DNA of 64,000 bases from Syngnathus acus. Its lineage: Eukaryota > Chordata > Actinopteri > Syngnathiformes > Syngnathidae. Shown piece after piece: positions 1-12,100 of the stretch. The stretch spans positions 426,000 through 489,999 of the forward strand of contig NC_051098.1 in the NCBI RefSeq assembly GCF_901709675.1, read 5' to 3'. Each line of letters starts with the position of its first letter. Within the stretch, counting starts at the first letter, position 1. The notes beneath the pieces were generated by a model. It searched no databases. It worked only from the letters and a program-made list of their open reading frames with translations, and was not told the origin of the DNA. The translations under genes were made by a program, and so were the position numbers.

Positions 1-1860
1 AGACCAGAAGCAAATTAAAAGCTTCTTGGGGCTGGCCTCCTACTACAGACGGTTCGTGAAAGGATTTTCTTGCATCGGGGCGCCCATGTTCCTTCTCCTT
101 CGAGGTGACCAATCCTTCACGTGGACGCCGGACTGTCAGGAGACGTTTTCCTGCCTAAATAGGACGCTCATCAGGGCTCCTGTTCTCGCCCCACCGGATC
201 CAGCGCTGTCTTTTGTGCTGAACATAGACGCGAGTAATGTTGGCCTGGGGGGAGTGTTGTCGCAGGTGGCGCCAGTTGGTGAGAGAGTGGTGGCCGACTT
301 CAGCCGCACCTTTAGTAAGAGTGAACGCCGCTACTGTTTCACCAGACGTGAACTGCTGGCAGTTGTTTTGGCGGCGCGTCACCTCAAATATTACCTGTGT
401 GGCGTGCCATTCACCATCAGGACTGACCACGCTGCCCTGCAGTGATTAATGTCATTCAAGGAACCTGAGGGTCAAGTGGCACGGTGGCCGGAGGAGCTGC
501 AGGCATTCCACTTCACTGTGGTGCATCGGGCCGGGGCCGGCACGCCAACGCCGATGCCCTTTCCCGATGACCGTGTGCTGTTGACGCCTGCACCTACTGC
601 GGGATGTCAAGGAGTTGGAGCTGTCTTCCGAGGACGCTGCTGCTGGACCATCGTGCTGCACCTTGGAAGCTGTGGATGCTGCAGAGTGGGCTGTCAAGCA
701 GGAGGGGGACCATGATCTCAACCCAGTGCGCCAGTGGGTCCAGAGTGGCAGGAGGCCACCCTGGGAGGATGTGATGGGACTCTCCGTTGCTACCAAGGAC
801 CTGTGGAGCAAGTTCTCGGTGCTGTGCCGAAGGATGGCGTGCTTCAGCATGCGTGGAAGGAACCAGCCACCGGTGGCTGGCCGGAAGAGAGGTGGCAGGT
901 GGTGGTGCTCGGAGCTCTCCGAGAAGCGGTGCTGAGGTCCTGCCACGGGGTCACCGGTTCGGGACACTTTGGCAGCGCGAAGACTCTCCGACGGCTGCAG
1001 CAAGGGTTCTACTGGGGTCAGCATCGTCAAGACGTGGAGGACTTCTGCCGGCGTTGTGATGAGTGTGCAGCCTACAAGGCCTCAGGACCAGTCGCACGCA
1101 CCGCTTCAGCAACAGAAGGTTGGGGCGCCCATGGAAAGGGTTGCTGTGGACATCATGGGTCCCTTTCCCGTGACGGACAGAGGGAACCGTTATGTGCTGT
1201 GTGCGATGGATTATGTCACCAAGTAGCCAGAGGCGTACGCACTTCCAGATCAGGAGGCGGAGACGGTGGCTGATGCGCTGCTGGAGGGCATGTTCTGACG
1301 GTTTGGAACTGCTGACATTCTCCACAGCGACCAAGGCCGAAATTTCGACTCCGATGTTTTCGCTGCGCTTTGTGAGCGCCTGGACATGCAGAAGACACGC
1401 ACCACACCTTTGCATCCGCAGAGTGATGGTCTTGTGGAACGGTTTAACCGCACCATGCAGCAACAGCTTGCCATCCTCACCTCCAATCACCAACGTGACT
1501 GGGACCGACACATTCCGCCGGCGGAATTGGTGTTCGGGAGGCCACCTGGTGACTGTGAGGACCAACCGGGGCTGGAGTATGCCCGGAGACTGAAGGATTG
1601 ACTGGAGGCGGCGCATGCATTTGCCCGGGACCAGCTGGAGAAAGCCGGTGTGCGCCAGAAGTGGAACTACGACGTGCGGAGCAAGGTGCGGAACTTCCAG
1701 ATCGATGAGCTAGACGAAGGGACGCTGCCCCAAGTTGGACAGCCATTGGAATGGCCCATGCAGGGTGCTTGAGCGGGTGGGGGAGGTGGTCTACTGAGTG
1801 GCGGTTCCCCCTAGGGGCAGAAGGGTTGCCCTGCACCGAGACAGGTTGGCTCATTTCTCG
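1..1860 (+). mobile_element. Ty3/gypsy retrotransposon pol remnant
   Basis: The 3' half of a gypsy pol, entering from the left edge. In order: end of RT (FLGLASYYRRFVKGF, about 28-75), RNase H (26-445, with IDAS and RRELLAVV), integrase zinc finger (H-H-C-C around 935-1075), and integrase core with VDIMGPFP near 1147 and HPQSDGLVERFNR near 1410. A chromodomain-like end with a PPRGR motif follows near 1800. It is broken: a Trp codon became TGA at about 442 and another TAG at about 1225, and several frame changes separate the pieces. No LTR is recognisable downstream. This class is common in fish genomes. Confidence 0.85.
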
Positions 1861-2068
1861 CGCTCATCGTTTTCTCGCTTATCGTTTTTTGCGCCTACCA
1901 TTTTTCATGCTTACCGCTTTTCACGCTTACCGTTTTCTTGCTCACTGCTTTTTGCACCTACCATTTTTCGCGCTTACCATTTTTCACGCTTACCGTTTTT
2001 TGCACTTACCGTTTTTCGCACTCACTGTTTTTCGCACTTATCGTTTTTTGCACTTACTGTTTTCCACA
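1856..2068. repeat. Degenerate ~15-bp tandem repeat
   Basis: About 14 copies of a unit close to CGCTTACCGTTTTTC follow the gypsy remnant directly, with CTCAC/CTTAT/CCTAC variants. All frames stay open across it, which gives artificial Phe/Leu/Tyr-rich reading frames. Confidence 0.8.
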
Positions 2069-2150
2069 AGCATTCCACGAGTATTTATTCAGCTTCTTCG
2101 CCTTCACACAATTTCTCCAGCGAAGGCCTTCACACTTATGTTATTCTACA

Positions 2151-2672
2151 CAAGGGGTGTCCAAACTTTTTGCAAGGAGGGCCATATTTAGTAACGTGAA
2201 GGGGCCCAGGGGCCAATATCTCCCGGGGGGGTGCTAGTGGGACGTCCGGCGCTGCGCGTTCCCTTCTCTTTCGGGGGGGGGTGCTAGAGGGACGTCCAGC
2301 GCTGCGCGTTCCCTTCTCTTCCGGGGGGTGGGGTGCTAGTGGGACGTCAAACGCTGCGCGTTACCTTCTCTTCCGGGGGAGGGGGGGGGGGGGAAATCGG
2401 ACGTCAAGCGCAGCGCGTTCGCTTCTCTCCCGGGGGGGGGAGGCGGCTAGTGTGACGTCAAATCAAACGCTGCGCGTTCGCTTCTCTTCCGGGGGGGGGG
2501 CTAATCGGACGTCAAGCGCTTTGTGTGGCGGGCTCCATCTAGTGTGGAAACTGAGAAGTGCTCAAGCTGTTGTGCGGGCCACATTCAATTATGGTTTCAG
2601 AATTTGCTGCGGGCCAATAAAAACTGGACCGCGGGCCGCAGTTGGCCCGCGGGCCGTAGTTTGGACACCCCT
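2151..2672. mobile_element. Non-autonomous hAT element, perfect 8-bp TSD
   Basis: Begins CAAGGGGTGTCCAAACT and ends AGTTTGGACACCCCT. It is flanked on both sides by ATTCTACA (2143-2150 and 2673-2680), the 8-bp duplication typical of hAT. The 522-bp element has no coding capacity; its middle is a G-rich tandem array. Confidence 0.85.
2229..2521. repeat. Six-copy GC-rich tandem array inside the hAT element
   Basis: Units of about 45-60 bp, each with a GGACGTC core, then CGCTGCGCGTT, CTTCTCT and a run of 8-13 G. The fifth copy carries a perfect TGACGTCA palindrome at 2453-2460. Confidence 0.75.
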
Positions 2673-2680
2673 ATTCTACA

Positions 2681-3146
2681 CCATTCACTTCATTATTAGT
2701 GTGAAGGCGAGGCCTTTTCGCAAAATTCACAAATTTTCAGCCAAATTTCCCCATTCATTCTTAATGGCACATTCAATATTTCACATTTACATCATTCCCG
2801 TTTGAAATTCACATCATTCAACTCATTCAAATCACATTGGGGAGGATTTTCAACATTCCCAAGATTGCCACTTTTAACAAATTTCACAATTTCACAAAAT
2901 TTGCACATAATTTTGCAACATTTCCTTTTCCCCTTATAATTTCTACATTTTTCAACCGATTCAAGCCATTCCAACTTCAAACTGTTCATCCAATGCATAC
3001 TTATTCCAAAACCTCCCATGATTAAAAAAATTAACATTTTCACTTTTAGAATTCTCGCAAAATTCTGCAAAATTTAATTATTTACTTTAAGCTAGCCGCG
3101 ATCGTCCCTGGCCCCACTCCCACTGCTGCGGCGCGTGGTGGCTCTT
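2681..3146. other. AT-rich unassigned stretch
   Basis: Low-complexity DNA with many CACATTCA/ATTTCAC words, then a short GC-rich segment from about 3100. No gene, LTR or terminal repeat is seen. It may be the continuation of the sequence at 2070-2142 into which the hAT element inserted. Confidence 0.4.
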
Positions 3147-3326
3147 GCGGTTATGTTCCCGAGTTGCCGCCGATTGCGGTTATGTTCCCGAGTTGCCGCC
3201 GATTGCGGTTATGTTCCCCAGTTGCCGCCGATTGCGGTTATGTTCCCGAATTGCCGCCAATTGCGGTTACGTTCCCGAGTTGCCGCCGATTTCGGTTACG
3301 TTCCCGAGTTGCCGCCGATCGCGCTT
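3147..3326. repeat. 29-bp minisatellite, six copies
   Basis: Unit GCGGTTATGTTCCCGAGTTG plus CCGCCGATT. Copies start at 3147, 3176, 3205, 3234, 3263 and 3292, with an exact 29-bp period. Because 29 is not a multiple of three, all forward frames are open and give the same 29-residue pattern, so those reading frames are not a gene. Confidence 0.9.
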
Positions 3327-3479
3327 CTGATCACCCATGTGCCGCGAAGCGCGGTTTGGACTCCATGTGCCGCCGAGCGTGGTTCAGACTTTCCTGCCAG
3401 TACAGACTTTGTCATAGACCAGTGGGGTCATTTGGACTGGTGCGCTTCCCCCTCGCCGATGTGCTCCAGCATCGTCAAG

Positions 3480-4987
3480 ACGTGGAGGAGGTACCTGTCG
3501 TGGCTGCAGTCCCTGGACACTGCTGGTAAGGGATGAAGTCAAGTTGAAGAAAGAGTCCTATCAGGCCTTTTTGACCTGTAGGACTCTGGAGATAGCTGGC
3601 CACAGTCGACAGTCTCTGGAGCAAAATATCGGGCGTGGGAGGAGGAACGATTTATGGACGGGTTTGAGGAAATTCTGGTCCACCCTTCGTCGTCTTGGGA
3701 AGGGAAAGCAGTGCATATACTGGAGACGGGGTGCTTGACCTCAACTCAGGACCTTGTGAGTCAGTAGGGAGAATACTTTAAAGACCTCAATTTCAGCAAC
3801 ACACTTTGCAGTGACGAAGCAGTGCCTGGAGACTCTGAGGTGGGCTTCCCCATCCCTAGGGTTGAAGTCATCGAGGTGGTTAAAAAGCTCTGTGGCAAGG
3901 CGGGGTGAATGACATCTGCCCGGAATTTCCAAGACAATTCAGGTGGATAGCGTGATTTTTGTCCTGGCCATGGAACAGTTGACCAACTCTACACTGTCTG
4001 CAAGGTCCTTGGGGGTGCATGGGAGTTTACCAACCAGTCTACATGTTTTTTTGTGGCCCTGGGGAAGGCGTTCGACCCTGTCCCTCTGGGATTTCTGTGA
4101 GGGGTCCCGAGGGAGTACGGTAAGCCAGAATTTGGTCCACATTTCTGGCAATGAGTCGGATTTGTTTCCAGTGAGGGTTGGACTCTGCCAAGGTTGCCAT
4201 TTGTCACTGATTCTGTTCATAACTTTTATGGACAAAATTTACAAGCACAGCCAAGGCATTGAGGGGTCTGGTTTAGAGGCTTTTTGCAGGTGATGTGGTG
4301 CTGTGAGGTTCGTCAAGCCATGATCTCCAACTCTCACTGGAGCGAGTGTAAAGCACTTGGGATGAAATCAGCATCATCAAATCTGATGCCATGTCGTAAA
4401 AGGGTGGAATGCACTCTCCGGGTTGGGGGTGAGATCCTGCCCAAAGTGGAGGAATTCAAGTATTTTGAGGTCTTGATCACGAGTGAGGGTAGAATGAAGT
4501 AGGAGATTGACAAGCGGATTGGTACAGCGTCTGCTTTGACTCTGTGACTCTGGTCTGTCATAGTGAAGAAGGAGCTGAGCCGAAAGGCAAATATTTCAAT
4601 TTACCAGTCAATCTTCGTGCCTGCACTCACCTATGGTCACAGGCTGTGAGTCATAACAGAAAGAATAAGATCCTGGATACAAGCAACCATAACTATTTTC
4701 TTCGCAGGGTGTTCGGGCTCTCCCTTGGAGATAGGGTGAGAAGCTCTGTAATACACAAATTGAGCCACTTCTGCCGAACCAGATGAGGTGGCTCAGGCAT
4801 CTTATTAGGATGGCTCCTGGACGCCTCCCTGGTGAGGTGTTCCAGGCATGTCCCTCCGGAAGGAGACTCCGGGTATGACCCAGGACACACTGGATGTCTA
4901 TGTCTCTCAGCTGGCCTTGGGGGAACACCTCCAAATCCCCCGGGATGAGCTGGACAAAGTGGCTGGGGAAAGGGATGGATGGATATC
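3480..4987 (+). mobile_element. Rex3/RTE-like LINE, decayed 3' portion
   Basis: Follows the same order as the longer Rex3-like copy at 47181-50488: linker (KFWSTLRRLGKGKQC near 3670), RT start near 3870, the VRVGLCQGC motif near 4170, the C-terminal LIRMAPGRLPG block near 4800, and a short GATGGATGGAT tail ending at 4987. Many stops and frameshifts make it older than the other copies. Confidence 0.8.
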
Positions 4988-4989
4988 TA

Positions 4990-5690
4990 TCTTGTCAGGA
5001 TCTATAGATGTTTTGCTTGTGCACTTTAGAATAGACCTCATCTCATCTTGAGTGACTGGCCTCAGCACAAAAGCTGCTACAGCGGATTTAGCCTCCTCAA
5101 AATGATTCCAGTGCAGCTGCTGATCAGGGATGTCCTTGGCTACTTGCTGTGCTACATCAACAAAGTAGTTACTGAAACTTTCATATATTATATCCTTGTT
5201 GTTTGTTGCTATTGTTTATACTGAAATAATTGGGGTGTTCAAAGTTTATTCCACAACCTGTAATCAAATTGATTATATTCCAGTTTCTTGGTCTACTCCT
5301 TATTCTTTTCTAAGAGCTTCTCAAAGTATTCCTTCTTTTCTCTTCTCATTAGATAATCAACCTTATTTCTATAACCTTTATATTTTGTAAAAGATTTTCT
5401 GTTCAATCTTTTAAAAAATTATTATTACATTTTTCCTGCATGCTTTTTTTTTGCTAGTCCCACTGAGCCATGGTTTTCTCGTTTTTTTCTGACATTGCCG
5501 AAATCTTTGACGAATCATCATAGAGTGGAAGCAATGTTTTTAGAAAACATTCATATGCCCTGTTTATATCTGCTTTATTATAAATGTCATCCCATTGTTT
5601 CAGCATTTCTTGTTCTAAATCTAAGTCATTTTTCATTTTTAATTCTTCTGAAAGTTTCTTTCGTTGTTTTTTTTGCCCCAATTATCTTTC
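4990..5690 (-). mobile_element. Non-LTR retrotransposon linker/RT-start fragment
   Basis: Read on the minus strand, 5681-5454 encodes a conserved endonuclease-to-RT linker (WDDIYNKADINRAYECFLKT). The fragment continues with frame breaks through KKEYFEKLL, NYFVDVAQQVAKDIPD and RPVTQDEMRSILK, and stops at KTSID where the Rex3 tail begins. This spacing is typical of L2/CR1/Rex-group LINEs. The join at 4987-4990 marks one insertion or truncation boundary. Confidence 0.65.
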
Positions 5691-5991
5691 TGATCACAGA
5701 TGGAGAAGACTGGCAGATGGTTTGAAATGAATGCATTGAACATGCTGTGCAGTTTTGGATCCTACCCTTTTTGTTATGGTGGTTGATGTTAACAAACTAT
5801 TGTCTCTCTCGTGCATCATTTTGAATGACAATGGACTTCCGCCTCCGAAGACTGACATTGCGCAAGGATATTGAACATCAAATATGTGAATTTGAATGGA
5901 CTGTTTGTTTTGAGCTTAGACTCAGCCGCAATGAGAGATGTGGCTTGCCAGGCTAGGTAATGTCAAGTCCAGAGTAGTATAGCCTTCTCAC

Positions 5992-6158
5992 CTTTTTGTC
6001 AGAGGAGAATATGTAGAGGGCCAAAGGTTTGTCTCTCTTATTGATGAAGTTAATGGCTTCATCTAGGCCACTCACAGTCACTATCGGCAACAGAGGACCA
6101 AATATTTCTTCCTGCATCAGCTTGGAATCAGGGGGCACATCCTTCAATATGGTCGGAG
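5992..6158 (-). CDS. ALDH3-like gene, coding exon 7
   Basis: Starts CT-CCG-ACC (Ala-Pro-Thr) after acceptor AAACAG. It covers [15 protein letters not shown], the second part of the catalytic domain, and ends IFSSDKK before donor GTGAGA. The following exons (expected SSGG, PFGGVG and YHGK motifs) are not found between here and position 1. Confidence 0.92.
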
Positions 6159-9100
6159 CTGTTTGAGCAATCATTCAGTTAACACAAACTATCATCTTAC
6201 ACAGCTATGTGCTTTATATGAAGAGCACACCTACCAATATAGCGCTGTGAGGCATCATACTGGCCACCAAGTACTGGTGCATACCCCTCCATCAGACCCA
6301 CAACTCTGTTGAAGTGAGTTTGGTTAATGATGCGACCATAGTCTGGTGATGATTTGGGGTCTGGACCATAAAATTCCTGTGATAAATTAAAGTTGTCCAT
6401 CAACTGAAATTCCATCCTGTCATACTTGAAGGGAGACCTACGTACTATAACATTGTGCATTACCAAAAGTGTTTGTCGGATGCATTCCACCACACGACCT
6501 TGTACACAAGGTTCACACAGTATGTAGTCTGGAGCAATACACGTCTGCCCACAGTTGACAAATTTTCCCCATGTTATACGACTAAAGAAATAGAAGCAAA
6601 ACAAAAAATGAAATCAGGCACTGATAACAGTAGAGTACAGAGTACAACATACAACAGAGTAAAACTATTATTTTGCTCCTTATTTTCTAAAAGAATATGA
6701 GAAAGGTGCAGGTTATTCTTTCTACAAAGTACAAGGCCAGAGTGCAGTTTAAACCAGGGATGGGCAATGCTTTTGACTTGTGGGCCGAATTGAGTTCTAA
6801 ATTTTGACCAGGGGGCCGAACCAGGAGCAGATGGATGTAGTGTGTGTGTGAAATAATATAAAAGACATTAAAGGTCATTGCATAAAAGGTTTTGGCCTTT
6901 AGTACGTAGTAAAGCATGGATATTCAAAACACAAATGCATTTATTAATATCATTAAAAAAAAAATTTCACCAAAAAAACTGCTATCAGTGATTCTCATAA
7001 AATTCGACACTGTTATTATGAATAACAGTTTCCATCACTTCAGCACCTGCAGGTCAGATTTATAAAAAAGATGTTTATTTTATGAGGCGAAATCACATCA
7101 AACAGCAAACATTCTGACCAAATACATCATCTTGAAGAATCGGCGAAAAAATACATCCAAATATAGTAATCAAAACGGCAGCACAGTGAGGGGTACGTAT
7201 CTGAAAATCAGAGCAGAGCTTTAACTCACAAACACCTGGTGACAGAGGTGAGGAAACGGGAAACACTTCGTTCGATTAACGTATTTAAAACATTTTAAGT
7301 TCTCACTGTCCGATCCACCGCTTTACCGTCATTTTATCTTGCTGTTATTTACCGTCCACCCGGGGCTTACTCTGGCTTCCTGGATGAATTTTCAGAATTT
7401 GTGCCTGATCTAGTGACAAATGCGGATAATATAATAATCATGGGCGATTTCAATATCCACATGAATTTACCGTCAGAGCCACTTACTTCAGCGTTTCAGA
7501 CTTTAACTGATACGTTTGGTTTTATACAAGCCGTACAGGCAGCAACGCATAAGAATGGAAATACCTTAGATCTGGTATTATCCCAAGTACTGGCAACCTC
7601 AAATATAACAGTCCTGCCATACACTACTGTTTTGTCTGATCATTACTTAATAAAATTTGAAGTTTTAGTTCTTTGTCAAAGACAAGAGAGCAATCAGAAT
7701 TATAGCAGTCGTAATATTAACCCCATGACTGCAACTGCGCTATCGGAGTTACTGTCGCTGGCAACTGCCATATTTCCCGCATATATCGGCTCTATTGATA
7801 ATCTTACAAATGAATTCAATGCGACATTGTTAAATGCCATTGACTCTGTGGCGCCGCTACGTCTGAAAACTCGCCGTAGATTGCCTACTCCGTGGTTCAC
7901 AGATGAAACACGTACGCTTAAGCAATTATGTAGAAAGCATGAGCCCAAATGGCGTTTAACCAAACTTGAGGTTTTCCATCAGGCATGGCGTGACAGCCTC
8001 CTGAAATATAAAGATGCGCTTATCTTAGCAAAAACTCGTTATTTTTCGCAAGTCATTAATCTCAATAAAAACAATCCTAAATACCTATTTGATACAGTGG
8101 CAAAGCTAACACTACGCCAGCCGACCCTCGATAGCTCCTTCCACTCAGCTGACGAGTTCATGAAATTTTTCGCTCGAAAGATTGAATCCATTAGGGATGA
8201 GATCAAGATGACCGTTCCAATCGCTCAGTCGAGACCGCCAGCGCTGACGATCATGCAATAACCCTCTCAAATTTTAAAAGCGTGTCCCTTGATAGGCTTA
8301 CACAATTGGTTAGTGCGGCTAAACAAACAACATGTATACTCGACCCGCTTCCAGCCAAACTATTTAAAGAATTATTTCAAGTTTTAGGACCCTCCGTCTT
8401 AAATATAATTAATCTGTCTGTCTCCTCTGGGATAGTGCCAACAGCCTTTAAAACCGCTATCATTAAACCGCTACTTAAGCGACCAAATCTTGACCCGGAC
8501 TGTCTCAGTAATTATAGGCCAGTTTCAAACCTCCCATTCATAGCAAAACTTCTTGAAAAAGTAGTAGCGCAGCAGCTTATTGATTACATGGTCGCCAATA
8601 ATCGATATGAATCTTTTCAGTCTGGTTTTAGAGCTAATCATTCCACTGAGACAGCACTTGCTAAAGTGACTAATGATCTCCTCATAGCTATGGATTCAAA
8701 CACTTCATTGGTATTGTTACTACTCGATCTTAGTGCTGCTTTCCAGGACTGTGGACTCGGACTCGGGGACTCGGACTCGGTCGGACTCGGTCATTTTTGC
8801 CAGACTCGGACTCGGTGCTGATTTTGACCGAGTCCACCGAGTCCGACAATAAAAAAAATACTTTCAATTTTATTTTCATCATGCTGCTGAGAATGCGCGT
8901 AGGAATACTGTCTACAGCCCTGCTTACGATCAAGTTTGAAAAAGAACTTGACAGCATTGAGCGCCGCCGGCGTTTGTCCGCCGCCACCTCGCCAACCGGT
9001 CAAACGCGCATGCGCGTGAGGGGAAATCCCGCAAAGGAGGAGGGACAAACAGAGCGTCCAGAAAAGCTGACAAGACGCTTGCCAAAATGGCAAGGAAAAA

Positions 9101-12100
9101 ATGCACAGCTAAACGAATATATGACGATGAACACAGGACGTTTTTAACAGAGTTAAAGTTGTTTTTTGTTGAACGCTATGGCAAGCCATTCTGCCTGATA
9201 TGTCGGACGTCATTGGCGCATTTAAAAGCTTCAAATGGTCAGCGCCACTTCAGCTCACTTCATGCCAATATCGATAAGGACTTTGCAAAAGGGACTGAAT
9301 TTCGCAAGCACAAGTTTGGAGACTTTGAAAAGTCAGGCAGAAAAATAGGTACAGTTTTTCAAAAACATTACGAAGCACTCAGAGACTGTCACACTTGCAT
9401 TGTTTCAACTGGCTTGGAACATTGCACGGGCTAAAAAGCCATACAATGAAGTGGAGTTCGTTAAAATATGCCTCAGTGACGTTATTGAATTTTATTTTCA
9501 TCATGCTGCTGAGAATGCGCGTAGGAATACTGTCCACAGCCCTGCTTGCTTGTTATGAAGACAAATTTAGTTGTTGCGTGCGCGCCCGCGCCTGCCTGCC
9601 TGCACGTACAAGACCCACAATGCCCCGCGCGCAGCCAAGATGGAAGAACCCGGGAGCAGCGAGAGAACAATATTTTGCCTCTAGATTTGGGGGGGAAACG
9701 GAGCGTAAGTTACGATCAATGCGGCCACGTTGAGTTGCACTTAGGCTAATGTTTACATTATGTACCAATGTCAAGGACGATTATGTCACCCAGCTTATAT
9801 CATTGATGTGTTTCGATAGTTGTGGGGTCGTCACTAATTATTTGTGTTTAGATAAATGTCTGAGCTATAATGGTGTAATTAATGATTAAAACTTGAAAGT
9901 ATCTGTTTATTGTATTCGTTTATATGTTTAATAAAGACAAAGCCATCACAAAACTGTTTTGATCTAAATTAACCTTGAATAAAGACTAAGCAGTCACATA
10001 AGTTAACAGGAAAAATGAACAGCCGGACTCGGACTCGTGGTCAAGAGGCCGGACTCGGACTCGGTGCAAAAATCCGACCGAGTCCACAGCCCTGCTGCTT
10101 TCGACACTGTAGACTTTGACATTTTATTAGAGCGTCTTAAAAGTTGTGTTGGTATTTCAGGGTCAGCACTAGGCTGGTTCGATTCCTATCTATCAGACAG
10201 GACGCACCGAGTGGTCCATGGCAATACGTACTCTGAGCTCTATAATGTTCCGTGTGGTGTCCCACAGGGATCGGTCCTCGGACCAATTCTATTTAATATT
10301 TATATGATTCCCCTTGGGGACATAATATGTAAATATAATATTAGTTTTCAATGTTACGTGGATGACACCCAATTATATATGCCGTTATCAATGACAGATC
10401 CGTGGGACTGTTGTAATCTTGAGGCGTGCCTTACGGAGATCAAGCAATGGATGTCTCTCAACTTCCTTCGTCTTAACCCAGATAAGACCGAGATGTTAAT
10501 AATTGGTCCAGCTGGTTATCAACATTTATTTAAGGAAACCACTATAACTATAGATAACTGTACTATCACTCAGAGCGATACTGTAACTAATCTCGGGGTA
10601 ATATTTGACCAAACGCTCTCCTTTCAAAAGCACATTAAGAATATAACCAGAATTGCGTTTTTTCACCTTCGTAATATTGCTAAGATTCGTCCGATCCTCT
10701 CGACCGGTGATGCGGAAACTATTATACATGCGTTTATCACGTCGCGCCTGGACTACTGTAATGCATTATTTTCTGGTCTTCCTAAGTCCAGAATCAAAAG
10801 TCTACAGTTAGTACAAAATGCTGCTGCAAGGCTGCTCTCACGGACAAGAAAATTTGATCACATTACCCCAATATTAGCCAACTTACATTGGCTCCCGGTC
10901 CATTTAAGATGTGACTTCAAGGTTCTTCTATTAACCTATAAATCATTGCATGGCTTAGCGCCTTCATATCCCGTCGACCTAGTTGTTCCTTATGTTCCGT
11001 CTCGTAACCTTCGTTCGCGAAACGCTAGTCTTTTAGTGACACCGAGGGCCAAGAAAATGTCTGCAGGGTCTAGAGCATTTTCTATTCTGGCTCCAGAGCT
11101 TTGGAATGCCCTACCAATGGATATTAGAACTGCTACCTCAGTAGAAACATTTAAGACACGTTTAAAGACACATTTCTATGACATGGCCTTTAATTAACCT
11201 GTAGTGGCCGATTCGGTTGGAGTTTGTTTTTGCTCCCTCTCCCCACCCCCCCTCCGCCCAGCCCTCCCGGGCTGGGGAGGTGGTTAGGTGACACCCAAGC
11301 TGACAGCGGCTATCTGGATTCTCGTGGACCAATTCAGGATGAGGGAACTGCAGCGGATTACCCTCCTCAAAGACACTGCCAGGACAATCGAGGGCACATC
11401 TGCTCTTCGCTTTGACTTGGACATCCACTTTTTTCTTGATTTTCATATTACGTATTTTATGTGCCCTCTCTGCATCCATTGCAGCCTGGTGATCCTGAAA
11501 GGGGGATCCTTCCATCTGCGGTCCCTTCTCAAGGTTTCTCATTTTTCTCCTGGTTGGTTTTTTTTGAGTTTTTCCTTGCCCTTTTGGGAGCTTAAGATCA
11601 GGGGATGCTTTGAGAATTATGGTCAATTGTTTGTCTATGTGAAGCCCTTTGAGACTGCTTGTGATTTAGGGCTATACCAATAAACTTGACTTGACTTCCT
11701 TAAAGTCGGCCTTAAGAACTTTAAAAGTTAAGATTAGTCGCAAACAGGTGGTGCATCAATGTCTTTGAGCATCCTGCATTGTTTGAAAATGAGAATGGTC
11801 GCTAGTTTCAATCCCTACAATTTGTACAAATTATATTAAAAATGCATTTTTTTTTTAAATAAACTTGAGAAACTCCCCTTCATTTTCAGTGGGAACATTG
11901 TTGTTGGTCTCCCTTTTTTTGCGAGTGCATCATAGTCTGGAGTAAAATTTGTTGTGGCAATTCTTACGATAGAGCCGAGGTGTTGGTCCGTTAACCTAGA
12001 TCTGTGACGGGTTGATGTTCATGTGGCTGAAAGTCACGTCGCGTAGGTCGAGCCAAATTGTCCACTCTTTTTTAAACACACGAAACTCAGTGTCCACCTT

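Larger units (their letters stand above)
7325..11700 (+). mobile_element. L2-like LINE, 5'-truncated, split by a hAT insertion
   Basis: Endonuclease part 7325-8261 ([28 protein letters not shown]), RT 8282-8743 and 10095-11197, then a 3' UTR ending in AATAAACTTGACTTGACTT at about 11694. RT motifs: [30 protein letters not shown] (motif A, cut by the hAT), [10 protein letters not shown], and YVDDTQLY (motif C). The C-terminal domain contains [15 protein letters not shown]. One frameshift near 8240 separates the endonuclease from the RT. Its 3' end closely matches the copy at 18226-19044. Confidence 0.85.

Noticed and set aside
3135-3536. Open frames of 60-133 codons in three forward frames
   Set aside because: Produced by the 29-bp repeat, whose period is not a multiple of three.
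6197-6604. Single 347-bp ALDH3 exon
   Set aside because: The central 87 bp are flanked by good GT/AG sites and encode residues absent from ALDH3 proteins, so two exons with a short intron fit better.
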